Source: Enterococcus ureilyticus (lineage in GTDB: Bacteria > Bacillota > Bacilli > Lactobacillales > Enterococcaceae). From it: a DNA stretch of 64,000 nucleotides. The notes under the pieces were generated by a model that saw only the letters and a program-made list of their open reading frames with translations, did no database searches and was not told where the DNA came from. Below are positions 37,306 through 46,129 of the stretch, one piece after another. The stretch covers positions 310,001-374,000 of the forward strand of contig NZ_MIKC01000001.1 in assembly GCF_001730315.1 (NCBI RefSeq). Direction: 5' to 3'. Numbering within the stretch: position 1 is the first letter of the stretch; every line of letters begins with the position of its first letter. The translations under genes and the position numbers were made by a program.

Positions 37306-38250
37306 TCACCCTAATTTAAAATAGTCATATACTGTGTTAATTTTTTCAAGTTCTAAATCCAAATTTGTTATTAGTCTTGTGCTAGATTGACTACTTTTAA
37401 AATTCCGGTTAAATATTTCTTTTATTGATGAGGCCGTATCATTAAGGGATTCTCTTCCCCAAAAATTACCTCCAGATAAATTTCTGACTCTTTGAACGGC
37501 AGTTTTAGTAGGTGTATACTCCTCTTTATTTGTTGGAACAGTTACAAAAGAGTACTTAAAATCCGCCAAATTTTTTATAGAAAAACCGTTACCACCAATT
37601 TGAATTCGGTTAGAAACAAAAGAATCTGCAGAATATATCATATCCCACAACATTGGTATTTGAGCGTTATCATTCCAGTTCGTTTTGCATTGAATAATAT
37701 TGATTGAAACTTTTTCAAAATCTCTATCTATAAGAAAATCTAATAACTCTGACCTATTTATTTTATTTTTAACGTAATTAGGTATCAATTCTCCTGAGCA
37801 ATCTCTTATTAATAACTCATCTATATTAGTTAAATAAGACTCATCATTTGGAAATGAAATCGCAATCAAATCCGCTTCTGTATCAGATCTAAAATTACCA
37901 TAATATACTGCGATCGCTTCCTTTAATGGTTTCGGAACAAGATTTTTCTTTTGTTTAATCACTACAGTTCTAGTGCCAATAAGACAAAGATTCAAGTACC
38001 AGCAAACCAAGCATTCCCATTTATATCCCCCACCAGAGACAGAACTTTGATTTCGTCCTTTACTTGTGGACTGAAATAGTTCAGAAAGAGAGTCTCCCAT
38101 ATTAAAAATATTTTTACCATTAACCTTATTTTCTATTTTTTTCATGAAAGTATCTCTCCAGCTCTCCTCCCATACCGCAGAAAAGCTAGTAGAAAAAAGC
38201 TCTTCTATAGCACACTTTCTTAATTCTTCTATCAAATTACTGTTAATCAT
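37306..38250 (-). CDS. Probable type II restriction endonuclease, PD-(D/E)XK-like
   Basis: A protein of about 314 residues. The N-terminal helix has YKWECLVCWYL with a candidate Glu, followed by TEADLIAIS (candidate metal-binding Asp) and NIIQCKTNWND, a QxK variant of the (D/E)XK half. This order fits the nuclease fold. No family name can be given with confidence. It lies opposite a C5 methyltransferase, which supports a restriction role. The start is uncertain: ATG at 38250 has AAGGGA 13 bp upstream, while a TTG at 38310 would put it 4 bp after the HEPN gene. Confidence 0.65.
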   Translation of the reverse strand: MINSNLIEELRKCAIEELFSTSFSAVWEESWRDTFMKKIENKVNGKNIFNMGDSLSELFQSTSKGRNQSSVSGGGYKWECLVCWYLNLCLIGTRTVVIKQKKNLVPKPLKEAIAVYYGNFRSDTEADLIAISFPNDESYLTNIDELLIRDCSGELIPNYVKNKINRSELLDFLIDRDFEKVSINIIQCKTNWNDNAQIPMLWDMIYSADSFVSNRIQIGGNGFSIKNLADFKYSFVTVPTNKEEYTPTKTAVQRVRNLSGGNFWGRESLNDTASSIKEIFNRNFKSSQSSTRLITNLDLELEKINTVYDYFKLG

Positions 38251-38314
38251 AGTTATAAAACATTCCCTTACTAATTTTATTTTGTATAATTTAAAAAAAC
38301 GGCTGTTCAAAAAA

Positions 38315-39349
38315 TTAATAGATTTTTATATTAACAGGATCTTGCAATGGTGCTTTATTCATTTCAAATAATTCATTTGTTTTTCCCTTTGTTATACGAC
38401 ATTCTGCATCAATTTCTAATGAGAATAGTTCATCTATCGGAATGATTTTACATTTTCTTCTTTTTTTATTCCTCATGGATTTAACATTGATTCGCCTATA
38501 AATTTTATCATTTCTATCAAAAACAAACCATTTTACTTCTCCAATATATATTTTTTTTCTTTTCCCAGTGATTTTGGTTTCAATAATTGCATTGGTCTGA
38601 GGATTTACGGTATTTTCATGCCATATATTTGTAATTTTTATTTCAGAAACCAAAGTGTTATCTAATTGTTTAAACATTTTTATAGATTGACTAGCCTTAT
38701 ATTCATTAACTATAATCATAAGTTCTTTAAAAAATTCACAATAGTTCTTCAATTGTTTGGTGTTAAATATTAAATCAATATCATATGCATGGGATATTCT
38801 ATTTCGATGAGTCACTAATGTATTAAGATATTTTTCAACTTCATTTTTTGGTACTTCTTCCCCTTCAATATCAATCTCCACATTTGACTGATTCAATTCT
38901 TCAATAGTTTTATCTAAGTTCTTATTTTTAAAGTGCTTTTGAAGATCATCTTTGTTAAAATTTATTCTTCCAAATAATTCTAACATCTCTTTATATTTCA
39001 AATTATTTGAGCTACACAAGTTCTTTTTTGATATTATTATTTCGTTCGAATCCAAAGTAGAAAGAAAATCTTTTTTGATATAACTTTTTGAAAAAGCATG
39101 CTCAATATAATCTTTTATAAAACCTGCATCCATTATCAATGATTTATTTTCTTCAAAAGAAGAATAAACAATATCTTTGATATAATTCTCCCAACAAGTA
39201 TACAAATTTATTACAGATGATTTATACATATTCAATTTTAATATATTGGCTTCTTCTTTAATTCGGCTATGAGTTATAGTCAAAATATTCTCATAAAGTT
39301 CAATGAGCCCAATGACCTCATTTATTTTTTTTAAATATCTATCTATCAT
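38315..39349 (-). CDS. HEPN-domain protein (MAE_28990/RiboL-PSP-HEPN type)
   Basis: A 344-residue protein. The N-terminal helical domain (about 1-215) contains the HEPN catalytic motif RNRISH (Arg182 to His187), preceded by NLYTCWENYIKDI, typical of MAE_28990-like HEPN proteins. The C-terminal part (about 240-344) is basic and beta-like (KITGKRKKIYIGEVKWFVF). HEPN proteins of this type are often RNases in defence systems. It overlaps the DUF262 gene by about 11 bp and is followed by the nuclease gene, so the three are one operon. Confidence 0.75.
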   Translation of the reverse strand: MIDRYLKKINEVIGLIELYENILTITHSRIKEEANILKLNMYKSSVINLYTCWENYIKDIVYSSFEENKSLIMDAGFIKDYIEHAFSKSYIKKDFLSTLDSNEIIISKKNLCSSNNLKYKEMLELFGRINFNKDDLQKHFKNKNLDKTIEELNQSNVEIDIEGEEVPKNEVEKYLNTLVTHRNRISHAYDIDLIFNTKQLKNYCEFFKELMIIVNEYKASQSIKMFKQLDNTLVSEIKITNIWHENTVNPQTNAIIETKITGKRKKIYIGEVKWFVFDRNDKIYRRINVKSMRNKKRRKCKIIPIDELFSLEIDAECRITKGKTNELFEMNKAPLQDPVNIKIY

Positions 39350-40472
39350 AGATAATGCTTCCTTTCAATTCGTGTTCAAAAAAATCTACACGTTCAGAAA
39401 CATTTTTAATTGCAGTGTACTTTCCATTAAATAATTCTTTATTGCTATTAATTGCAGCATATTTCTTTTTGGATAAATTGTTGAATTTTACCTCATTTAC
39501 ATCTATCTCTTGTTCTTCTAAATCCTCAATAATACTAGCCATGTATAACATGACTGTATCATAAATCATCTTTTCACTTTTCTTACTTTTAGCTTCAGAT
39601 TTAAATGCGTTCTCACCAAAAATTTGATATGCAAGGAATACTGTCTTAGTAAACAAAGATCTTAAAACTTCCACATCATTTTCTTTAAAGGTAATACTTT
39701 TTTTCATATAAGTATCCAATAATGCTTTTATTCCCTTAGATATTTTATGCGCTGTAGCACTCTTATATGCAAAAAAACGAAGAACTAATTCACAATCTTC
39801 CATTCTTTCAGATACCGCATTTTCAAATCCCCAAAGTTTTCTAAATAACTTATCTTTAGATAACTCAATTAGTAACTCATTAAATTTCCCTGGATAGAGA
39901 GCATTTCTTATTTCTTGGGGATCCAGCTGCATACCTCCTGTATTTAATCTCTCAAAAACAAATTGTTTCATTGTCATTTCACTTGATTCACTTTCAGCTG
40001 TTTCTTTCAATAAGATAGTTGCTGATATATACCTACGATTAATTCCTTTCTGAATTTCCATTGGTAATTCAGAATATTTTTTCCCGTTAAGTTCATGCCA
40101 AATTTCTAATCCTTCTAATGCAAATTCATCTGCAAAAAATTGAAGTAAAGTAGATACCCTCTGTTGCCCATCCATAACTTCATACTTTGAAAACTCTATT
40201 TCATATAAAAATATTGATGGAATAGGAACGTTAATAATAAAACTTTCTATTAATTTTGATTTTCGTTTTAGATCCCAAACTCTCCTTCTTTGATAATTTG
40301 GTTGAAGAATGTGCTCGGCAAAGATATTAGCTAGGTTAGCCAGTGGATATCTAGCTTGTTCAGTAACAATTCTGAATTCACCATTTTTATACTTACTAAT
40401 TATGTCCGTTTCTTTAGAAAGTTGATTTGTTTCTTTAACTTTTTTTTCTAAAACATCATTATATTTAAACAC
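39339..40472 (-). CDS. DUF262 (GmrS/ParB-like) protein
   Basis: A 377-residue DUF262 protein. It has LQPNYQRRRVWD (residues 57-67), the DGQQR motif (101-105) and FERLNTGG (173-180), all diagnostic of the DUF262/ParB-Srx fold found in GmrSD and in several anti-phage systems. The family motif DGQQR is linked to nucleotide-dependent catalysis. There is no C-terminal DUF1524 HNH domain, so it is not a full GmrSD; the HEPN protein may supply the effector. The start is a GTG behind GGAGG. Confidence 0.82.
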   Translation of the reverse strand: MFKYNDVLEKKVKETNQLSKETDIISKYKNGEFRIVTEQARYPLANLANIFAEHILQPNYQRRRVWDLKRKSKLIESFIINVPIPSIFLYEIEFSKYEVMDGQQRVSTLLQFFADEFALEGLEIWHELNGKKYSELPMEIQKGINRRYISATILLKETAESESSEMTMKQFVFERLNTGGMQLDPQEIRNALYPGKFNELLIELSKDKLFRKLWGFENAVSERMEDCELVLRFFAYKSATAHKISKGIKALLDTYMKKSITFKENDVEVLRSLFTKTVFLAYQIFGENAFKSEAKSKKSEKMIYDTVMLYMASIIEDLEEQEIDVNEVKFNNLSKKKYAAINSNKELFNGKYTAIKNVSERVDFFEHELKGSIIYDR

Positions 40473-40790
40473 CTAGTAACCTCCAATTTGTCAAAAATTA
40501 TTATCATTACTATATTTTACAATATATCTGTATATAAAAAAAGAGTATTCTATTAAAAAGACTTTGCTCTCAAAAAATACATTACTACTACAAATGAAGA
40601 TTCCAATTTTATATTAAAAGTTAAAAGCACTATTGCCGTACAAACACTGCTCAATCCTTTAAGATGGAAAACTCCAGTTCTATCACATCCAATCGTTCGT
40701 TTAGTTACCAATTTTTTTATTACCAACATAGAATAAGAGCCAATAACAAATAGTTATTGACAGCTTACTACAACTTAATTTTTTTCAATA
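40473..40790. other. 318-bp gap between the defence island and the LXG-associated genes
   Basis: AT-rich sequence. It holds the promoter region of the DUF262 operon at its left end. A 48-codon stop-free minus-strand stretch (about 40545-40720) has no start with a ribosome binding site and no recognisable motif. I see no repeat or terminator. Confidence 0.4.
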
Positions 40791-41093
40791 TCACCCAAGT
40801 GGTTTATTAACACCCCCTCTCTCAATCAACTTACCTTCACCATTTAGCCATTCAGTATATAATTGTTCAAACCGTTCTTCTTCCTCATCTGTATAACCAT
40901 TAAACAAAACAGAATCAACATTTTCTTGATTAAAATAAAGCACTTCATTAGGATTTAACCCGCTTGGATATCTGCAACCGCTATAATCATACAAAACATT
41001 TTTGTCATTTTCATTTACAACGGGGCCTCTGTTTAAAACCATAATTTTTTGACTACCTTCTTTTAAGTAAACGATACTACCGATTGTTAACAT
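40791..41093 (-). CDS. DUF4176-like protein of the type VII cassette
   Basis: A protein of about 100 residues starting MLTIGSIVYLKEGSQKIMVLNRG. It has YDYSGCRYPSGLNPNEVLYFN, the small beta-rich fold of DUF4176 proteins that accompany type VIIb loci. It ends with an acidic helix (EEEERFEQLYTEWL). The start at 41093 has GGAG 8 bp upstream. It is the last gene of the second LXG cassette. Its role is not established. Confidence 0.7.
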   Translation of the reverse strand: MLTIGSIVYLKEGSQKIMVLNRGPVVNENDKNVLYDYSGCRYPSGLNPNEVLYFNQENVDSVLFNGYTDEEEERFEQLYTEWLNGEGKLIERGGVNKPLG

Positions 41094-41133
41094 AATTTTC
41101 ACTCCTTTTCACTTGAACCTTGGCATTTTAATG

Positions 41134-41781
41134 CTATTTCTCAGGTTTATAACTATATTCCATGTTTTCCATAGGTTTTACTATTGACGTGTTTAAAAAT
41201 GACACAAACACTAAATAGATGAATATGACTGGTATAACCGTTAAGGATTTAGCCTGGATCAATAAGGACAACAGAAAAACTAAGATTGCTATCAAAATAA
41301 TCGTTCCAGTTACACAACGTTTTTTATAAAAAGTATTATCCTTCTTTAAAACAATCAGATGATCTAATTTTAGAGTTGTTTCCTCATTAAAAATTTTTTT
41401 CAACTTATTAAGATTAACTACAGATCGTACATATCTAAAAATGAAGCTACAGAAAAAAGCGATTAGAACAGCTAAAAACATAAGATTCATTGTTAGTTCT
41501 TCAAAAAATATACTTTCTAATCCTTTCATAAAAGCATAAATTACACCACCTAGCATAAATCCAGAAAACGACCATATTAAAGCGCCCGTTTTGTTTTTAG
41601 GAATTTTTTTAAGCTTAGTATATTGGTCTTCATTAATTTTTGTAGCGTTGTTAGCAACATACCACGTAGACATTGGAATCAGCCAAGTTGATTTGTGTGA
41701 ATCTAAATCAATTAAATACTTATCCTTTTTATTGATTGTTGCTAATTTAAAACGAGGTATAGACGTATCTTCTACTCTCAT
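41134..41781 (-). CDS. DUF443-like five-TM membrane protein 1 (candidate toxin immunity)
   Basis: A 215-residue protein. A soluble N-terminus (RFKLATINKKDKYLIDLDSHKSTW) is followed by about five membrane segments and a short tail with KPMENMEYSYKP. This is the Gram-positive tandem five-TM pattern (DUF443/TIGR01218). In Staphylococcus aureus a DUF443 protein (TsaI) protects from the membrane-depolarising type VII toxin TspA, so an immunity role is inferred. Two paralogues follow upstream in tandem. Confidence 0.75.
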   Translation of the reverse strand: MRVEDTSIPRFKLATINKKDKYLIDLDSHKSTWLIPMSTWYVANNATKINEDQYTKLKKIPKNKTGALIWSFSGFMLGGVIYAFMKGLESIFFEELTMNLMFLAVLIAFFCSFIFRYVRSVVNLNKLKKIFNEETTLKLDHLIVLKKDNTFYKKRCVTGTIILIAILVFLLSLLIQAKSLTVIPVIFIYLVFVSFLNTSIVKPMENMEYSYKPEK

Positions 41782-41783
41782 TT

Positions 41784-42347
41784 CTATTTACCATATTCTA
41801 TATATTTATACGACATATCACTGTAGGGTTTAACAACGAGAGTATTAAGGAAAAACAAGGCAAACGAAAGAATTAATAATATCACTAAAACTACTGCCTC
41901 TAGATAAGCAAGATACAAATACAATAATAAAAAATAAACTCCTAAAAAGATGAACATAGATTGTAAACAAATTTTTTTGTAGTATGGATTCTTTTCTGCT
42001 AATTGGATATATCCCACTGATTTTTGATTTATTTCGTAATTTTTTAATTGATACATGTTCACTAAAGATACGATATATCTCAAGATAAAAGCTATCATCA
42101 CAATAACTAAAAAGGAAATTATCAAAGAACTAACTGTTGCTGTTTGAAAGACAATATCGATTACCCCTTTAAGAAAACTATATACCACACCACCTAAACC
42201 GATAGCTGCAATGTTTATACCTGTTGATGCTGAATATTTACTATCACGTTTTAGAAGATTGTACTGGTCCTTAGTTATTTCTACTGCTTCTAGTTTACTT
42301 AACCAGATAATCATAGGGAAGAACCAAATCAATTTGTTTGTATCCAT
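41784..42347 (-). CDS. DUF443-like five-TM membrane protein 2, start codon apparently lost
   Basis: At least 187 residues from an internal ATG at 42347, with five membrane segments and the KPYSDMSYKY tail. The same frame is open 25 codons further (to about 42422) and reads RIDNSKISRYKLAILNEKRY, matching the N-terminus of both paralogues. At the expected start there is GTA rather than ATG/GTG/TTG, after a decent AGGTG-type ribosome binding site. So either a noncanonical start is used or the gene is damaged. Confidence 0.65.
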   Translation of the reverse strand: MDTNKLIWFFPMIIWLSKLEAVEITKDQYNLLKRDSKYSASTGINIAAIGLGGVVYSFLKGVIDIVFQTATVSSLIISFLVIVMIAFILRYIVSLVNMYQLKNYEINQKSVGYIQLAEKNPYYKKICLQSMFIFLGVYFLLLYLYLAYLEAVVLVILLILSFALFFLNTLVVKPYSDMSYKYIEYGK

Positions 42348-42453
42348 ATCTATGAGATATCTTTTTTCGTTGAGAATTGCTAGCTTGTAGCGACTTATTT
42401 TAGAATTATCTATTCTTACCTTTTACACCTCCAGAGACGATTACAAAGCTTTC

Positions 42454-43089
42454 TTATTTTTTGTTGGGATTCATACAAAAACTACTTCCATAAGGATATA
42501 CATACCCTCTATTAAGGAATAGAGAAAACAAAACACAAATAATAAAAATCACAATCATATCAAAAGAATAGAACACGCTAATATATCCCACAACAAAGAT
42601 AGCTAGGAAAACTATTAATAATGCCACTAAACTATTCCTTTTGTAATAGCTCGTTATACTTTCTTTTTCTATACTGATAACTATTTCTTGCCTTTTTTCT
42701 CCCAATTCATTTTTCATCTTATGCTTATTATAAACGGAAATAACTGCACGATAGCATATTAAAAGTATGCTAACAGCAATCAAATAAAGTGCTCTCATTT
42801 TTATTTCTGAAATAGTTATATTTTGAAAAATCATATTGATTAGCCATGTGGACGGTCTCCCAATAAGTATAGATAGGAACACAATCTGAACAACGCCATA
42901 ACCAGCTTTTTTGTTGGTTAGCAGTTTCTCAAACACTCCTTTATCTATTTCTATTGCTTTGAACGGAAGTAGCCATACAAACATTGGCAGAAACCAAGAT
43001 ATTTTTTTACTATCTACATCTAATAGATAGCATTTTTCATTTAGTTCTACTAATTTGTATCTTTTGTTAGTTGATTCATAAATTTTCAT
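42454..43089 (-). CDS. DUF443-like five-TM membrane protein 3
   Basis: A protein of about 211 residues starting MKIYESTNKRYKLVELNEK, with about five membrane segments and a tail YVYPYGSSFCMNPNKK. It is a paralogue of the two following genes, about equally distant from each. It begins 6 bp after the stop of the LXG gene, the classic immunity position. The start at 43089 has GGTGA 6 bp upstream; an ATG four codons earlier is possible. Confidence 0.75.
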   Translation of the reverse strand: MKIYESTNKRYKLVELNEKCYLLDVDSKKISWFLPMFVWLLPFKAIEIDKGVFEKLLTNKKAGYGVVQIVFLSILIGRPSTWLINMIFQNITISEIKMRALYLIAVSILLICYRAVISVYNKHKMKNELGEKRQEIVISIEKESITSYYKRNSLVALLIVFLAIFVVGYISVFYSFDMIVIFIICVLFSLFLNRGYVYPYGSSFCMNPNKK

Positions 43090-43094
43090 ATTCT

Positions 43095-44459
43095 TCACCA
43101 TCCAAAACCAGAAACAAGATCATCAAAACCTTTAGATACAGACTGACCTATCTTATTTATTCCTTCACTTACCTTTTTTGCACCTTTATCAAAATTATCG
43201 GCCCATTCATTGCTCATATCTTGTATTCCCATAACATTATTGTCATACATTTTATTTGCTAACCAACTACTTCCCACTGCTATTCCTGCAACTGCCCAAC
43301 CAGCAGGATTACTGCCAAGAAGTGCTCCTACAGCCATTGTAGTACCCGCCGTTATCCAAGTAGCAGTACCAGTTACTGCTACATTATGAGAAATAGCTTG
43401 TCCCATGCTACTTCCTTGAGACGTATCAATCATCATCCCAATTGTAAAGCCTGCAACAGGTAATCCAATATTTTTTGTCATTTGACCAACAGCATATGAA
43501 CTTGCTCCATTTAAACTTGCATTCATAGAAGCACTATTAATATTTGCTAAACCAAAGGCAGTGAAGGACGAACTTCCATTAGTCAACATTCTGCCTAGAG
43601 CATCGAAATTAAGATACTCCCCTGCTGATTCTAAAAGTGCATCTAGCTCTATACCAGATAAATCATCAGCATACTTTCCAAAGGTTTTCTTTAATGATTC
43701 TAAGACTTTCTTTGGAAATGTTATATCTTTATCCCTTTTTTGAATATCTGCTAAAATAAGTAAATCCTTTGACGTTACCTTTTCTGGAAAAAGCTTAGCA
43801 ATTCTATCCACTTCTCTTTTATCATAAGTACTACTAACTTTTTTCGTCCAATCCAACGCTTTCCCTTTAGGAACCGAAAACGTCCCAGTCGCAGGATTAA
43901 ACCCACTATTCGCCTGCTGCAAGCCTTGCGACAACGTCGAATAAAAACTATTCACCCCATCAAAAATAGCAGGCGATGTTCCATTAAACGTCATTAATTT
44001 CTCTAACTTCTTCTCTAAATCACGTTTTGTCGTCTCTAACGATTCAATAATCCGCCGATTGGCTTGTTCCAATGGATTCGTTCCTGTCGGAAGCTTTGGC
44101 AAGCCTCGATTAATACTCTCCATATTCAGGATCGATGTATTGATTTGTCGGATTCGTCTTTCTAAGTCATCTGACTTTAAATCAATACTATCAACCTCAG
44201 ATGTATATTGATCCACAAATTTTTGACAAGCTTCTGCTGTCATGTCCGCGCCTACTTCGGCACCTTGAACTAAAGGTTGGATCACTGCCGCAAAGAATTC
44301 TTTGGCAGAGTCATAGCCTTTACTTGATAGTTCGCCTGCACTCATAAACTGTTGATTGCTTTGCATCAACGACGTATAGCCTTGTGCTAATTGGCTACAC
44401 GCACTTTTAACACTGGATGCTTGGCCTCTCGCTTGACCGAGGTACATATCAATACTCAT
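43095..44459 (-). CDS. LXG-domain type VIIb toxin with a membrane-active C-terminus
   Basis: A 454-residue toxin. The LXG domain (about 1-205) begins SIDMYLGQARGQASSVKSA. The hinge has GTFSVPKGKALDWTKKV. The C-terminal half is rich in Gly/Ala hydrophobic segments (PVAGFTIGMMID, TTMAVGALLGSNPAGWAVAG) and ends with an amphipathic helix region. This resembles pore-forming or depolarising toxins of the TspA type and fits the DUF443-like membrane proteins encoded next to it. It overlaps its helical partner gene by about 11 bp. Confidence 0.82.
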   Translation of the reverse strand: MSIDMYLGQARGQASSVKSACSQLAQGYTSLMQSNQQFMSAGELSSKGYDSAKEFFAAVIQPLVQGAEVGADMTAEACQKFVDQYTSEVDSIDLKSDDLERRIRQINTSILNMESINRGLPKLPTGTNPLEQANRRIIESLETTKRDLEKKLEKLMTFNGTSPAIFDGVNSFYSTLSQGLQQANSGFNPATGTFSVPKGKALDWTKKVSSTYDKREVDRIAKLFPEKVTSKDLLILADIQKRDKDITFPKKVLESLKKTFGKYADDLSGIELDALLESAGEYLNFDALGRMLTNGSSSFTAFGLANINSASMNASLNGASSYAVGQMTKNIGLPVAGFTIGMMIDTSQGSSMGQAISHNVAVTGTATWITAGTTMAVGALLGSNPAGWAVAGIAVGSSWLANKMYDNNVMGIQDMSNEWADNFDKGAKKVSEGINKIGQSVSKGFDDLVSGFGW

Positions 44460-44805
44460 GCTGTTCCGACCTTTCTTCTTTTGTTTTTATTTCTTGCCAA
44501 TGTAAGTCTTCTTGTTGATCCTCTAATGCTCTTGTTTGTTTTTTTAGTTCTTGCTGTTGCTCCTCTAAAAATTCTTGAACGCCTCGGCTTTGCCAGTTGA
44601 TTTGTTCAGCCATATCTTGATACAACATATCTGTCTGGCTTTGAGCAAATTCTTCTTGTAATTCATTGAATAATTGCTTTTGATAGAAAAAATATTCTTC
44701 GTAATGTTCTTCTGTTTGGTTGATGTCACGTTTTAGATCTTCGAGTTTTTCTTGTTCGCGTTCGAGTTGGATTTTTTGTTGGTTGATTTCTTCAAGGTTG
44801 GACAT
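44449..44805 (-). CDS. DUF3958-like helical LXG partner protein (second cassette)
   Basis: A 118-residue, Gln/Glu-rich coiled-coil protein starting MSNLEEINQQKIQLEREQ. Same size, position and composition as the 19825-20199 protein, so it is the corresponding targeting partner of the downstream LXG toxin. AGGAGG lies before its ATG. Confidence 0.75.
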   Translation of the reverse strand: MSNLEEINQQKIQLEREQEKLEDLKRDINQTEEHYEEYFFYQKQLFNELQEEFAQSQTDMLYQDMAEQINWQSRGVQEFLEEQQQELKKQTRALEDQQEDLHWQEIKTKEERSEQHEY

Positions 44806-44825
44806 ACTTTATTCCTCCTTTCAGC

Positions 44826-45113
44826 TTAAGGAAGCATTTGGTTATACTGCATTTGAGCGATTCGTTGATCAACTGCTTCGAATTCAGCTGCCACTGACCG
44901 GATATTGTTACTTGCTTGGGTAACGGCTTGGACAAGTGAGGTGTTAAAGGTCGTTAGTTGCGTGATAGCCTGTTGCGCATTGCTATTGCCTGCAACAGTT
45001 GTTTGGGTATCTTTTGTGATCGTTGTCCCTTGATTTAGAGAACTCACCGATGATGCTATAGAAGTAGCGACAGCTTGTGCTACTGCGGCATTACTGTTTA
45101 TATCCTTTGGCAT
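44826..45113 (-). CDS. DUF3130/TIGR04197-type LXG partner protein (second cassette)
   Basis: A 95-residue WXG100-like protein starting MPKDINSNAAVAQAV, with QTTVAGNSNAQQAI in the middle and a second helix ending VDQRIAQMQYNQMLP. It is the first gene of the second LXG cassette and parallels 20196-20510. The ribosome binding site is TAGGAGG. The 260 bp upstream hold the cassette promoter region and nothing else I recognise. Confidence 0.75.
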   Translation of the reverse strand: MPKDINSNAAVAQAVATSIASSVSSLNQGTTITKDTQTTVAGNSNAQQAITQLTTFNTSLVQAVTQASNNIRSVAAEFEAVDQRIAQMQYNQMLP

Positions 45114-45372
45114 CGTTTTTTCCTCCTATAATTAAAAAGTAAACGTCTAACGACTTAGTTTTTATAATAGTATATATACTTAATTGTAATTCGTAAACAA
45201 CTCAATGTAAATATATAATTTTCAAATGTTTTGTTTGCTTACTTAAAAGGAAATTATAAAATACATTTATCAGTTTGAATATGTGTTCTGTTTTCAATCT
45301 TTAAATTGATCCAAAAATATACACTTTTTTCCTACTTCACTATTATTATATACAGCAACCAGTGAAAACTTA

Positions 45373-45597
45373 ATGCGCTCTTACAATGGTCGTTTAAAAG
45401 CTGAAGCTTTCCGAGGAGGTAGAGCTTTAGGATCTTTCACAGGGTCACATACGTTCACAAGTGGACATTTACTCACAGCTTTACGAGGTGTGTCTTATAC
45501 AGTGTCCTATAAACGACAAGCGAATGGATATAGTAATAATTTTGCTGTCGGTTTTGGGAATAACTATTGCTATGCTATGATATATAAAACCTTATAA
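45373..45597 (+). CDS. Short ORF, possible fragment of a secreted protein
   Basis: A 74-codon frame with Gly/Ser/Phe-rich sequence (RGGRALGSFTGSHTFTSG and NNFAVGFGNNYCYAMIY). There is no ribosome binding site before the first ATG; the frame is open about 20 codons further without a good start. It looks like the C-terminal piece of a beta-rich exported protein. The family is not recognised. Confidence 0.3.
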   Translation: MRSYNGRLKAEAFRGGRALGSFTGSHTFTSGHLLTALRGVSYTVSYKRQANGYSNNFAVGFGNNYCYAMIYKTL

Positions 45598-45650
45598 AAT
45601 TGAAATAGTAAGATCTATGTCAAGATAAATTAGGACAGGAGTGAGTTTTC

Positions 45651-45938
45651 ATAAAATATAATAAGTTGCTAATCATTACACTTAGTTGTCTATTTATAGT
45701 TTTGAGAGTTGTTGGAACTTTTCTGACACTGAATTTTTTACCTATTCAAGACCCTGAAACATTAACATTGGAAGAAAAGTTTAAACTGCAAAAAGAATTT
45801 TCTATCAATTATGATTTAGGAAATTCTATGATAAATCTAAGCAAACTATTTTTTGTAGTTTTGATAGCGTACTCGATATACTCACTTTATGTTTTTTGGA
45901 GAATTACTCACTCTGACAACAGTGATTTCATCAAATAA
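45651..45938 (+). CDS. Small two-TM membrane protein with a doubtful start codon
   Basis: A frame of 90-95 codons encoding two membrane segments around a charged loop (PETLTLEEKFKLQKEF). AGGAG lies 9 bp before an ATA at 45651, where KYNKLLIITLSC would begin naturally, so the original ATG may have mutated to ATA. The first normal start inside is a TTG at 45666. The function is unknown. Confidence 0.45.
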   Translation: MKYNKLLIITLSCLFIVLRVVGTFLTLNFLPIQDPETLTLEEKFKLQKEFSINYDLGNSMINLSKLFFVVLIAYSIYSLYVFWRITHSDNSDFIK

Positions 45939-45985
45939 GATTTTTTTTCCTCCTTTGCGAACTTAAATGTAAAGGGAGTTTTTAT

Positions 45986-46054
45986 ATGGATCAAATTATG
46001 CTATCAGAAAATATTACTAATGATGGGAAAGGTGTTTTTTTATACAGCCTTTAG
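45986..46054 (+). CDS. Possible 22-codon mini-ORF
   Basis: ATG at 45986 with AAAGGGAG 8 bp upstream, encoding MDQIMLSENITNDGKG and a few more residues. It is followed by a terminator at 46085. It could be a real small peptide or the remains of a gene. Confidence 0.25.
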   Translation: MDQIMLSENITNDGKGVFLYSL

Positions 46055-46084
46055 TTCATCTTCGCTAACTTTGAATATAGTAAA

Positions 46085-46113
46085 AAAAAGGATGGAACAT
46101 CTCCATCCTTTTT
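46085..46113. terminator. Bidirectional terminator at the end of the WxL operon
   Basis: AAAAAGGATGGA (46085-46096) pairs perfectly with TCCATCCTTTTT (46102-46113). The A- and T-runs give terminator character on both strands. Confidence 0.9.
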
Positions 46114-46129
46114 GTACTATATTCCCACT

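Noticed and set aside
39339-40472. Full GmrSD type IV restriction protein
   Set aside because: The DUF262 part is present but the DUF1524 HNH half is not encoded in the protein or its neighbours.
15206-45113. Core type VII secretion genes (EssC, EsaA, EssB)
   Set aside because: Only effector, partner and immunity genes are present; no FtsK/SpoIIIE ATPase or related membrane components in this window.
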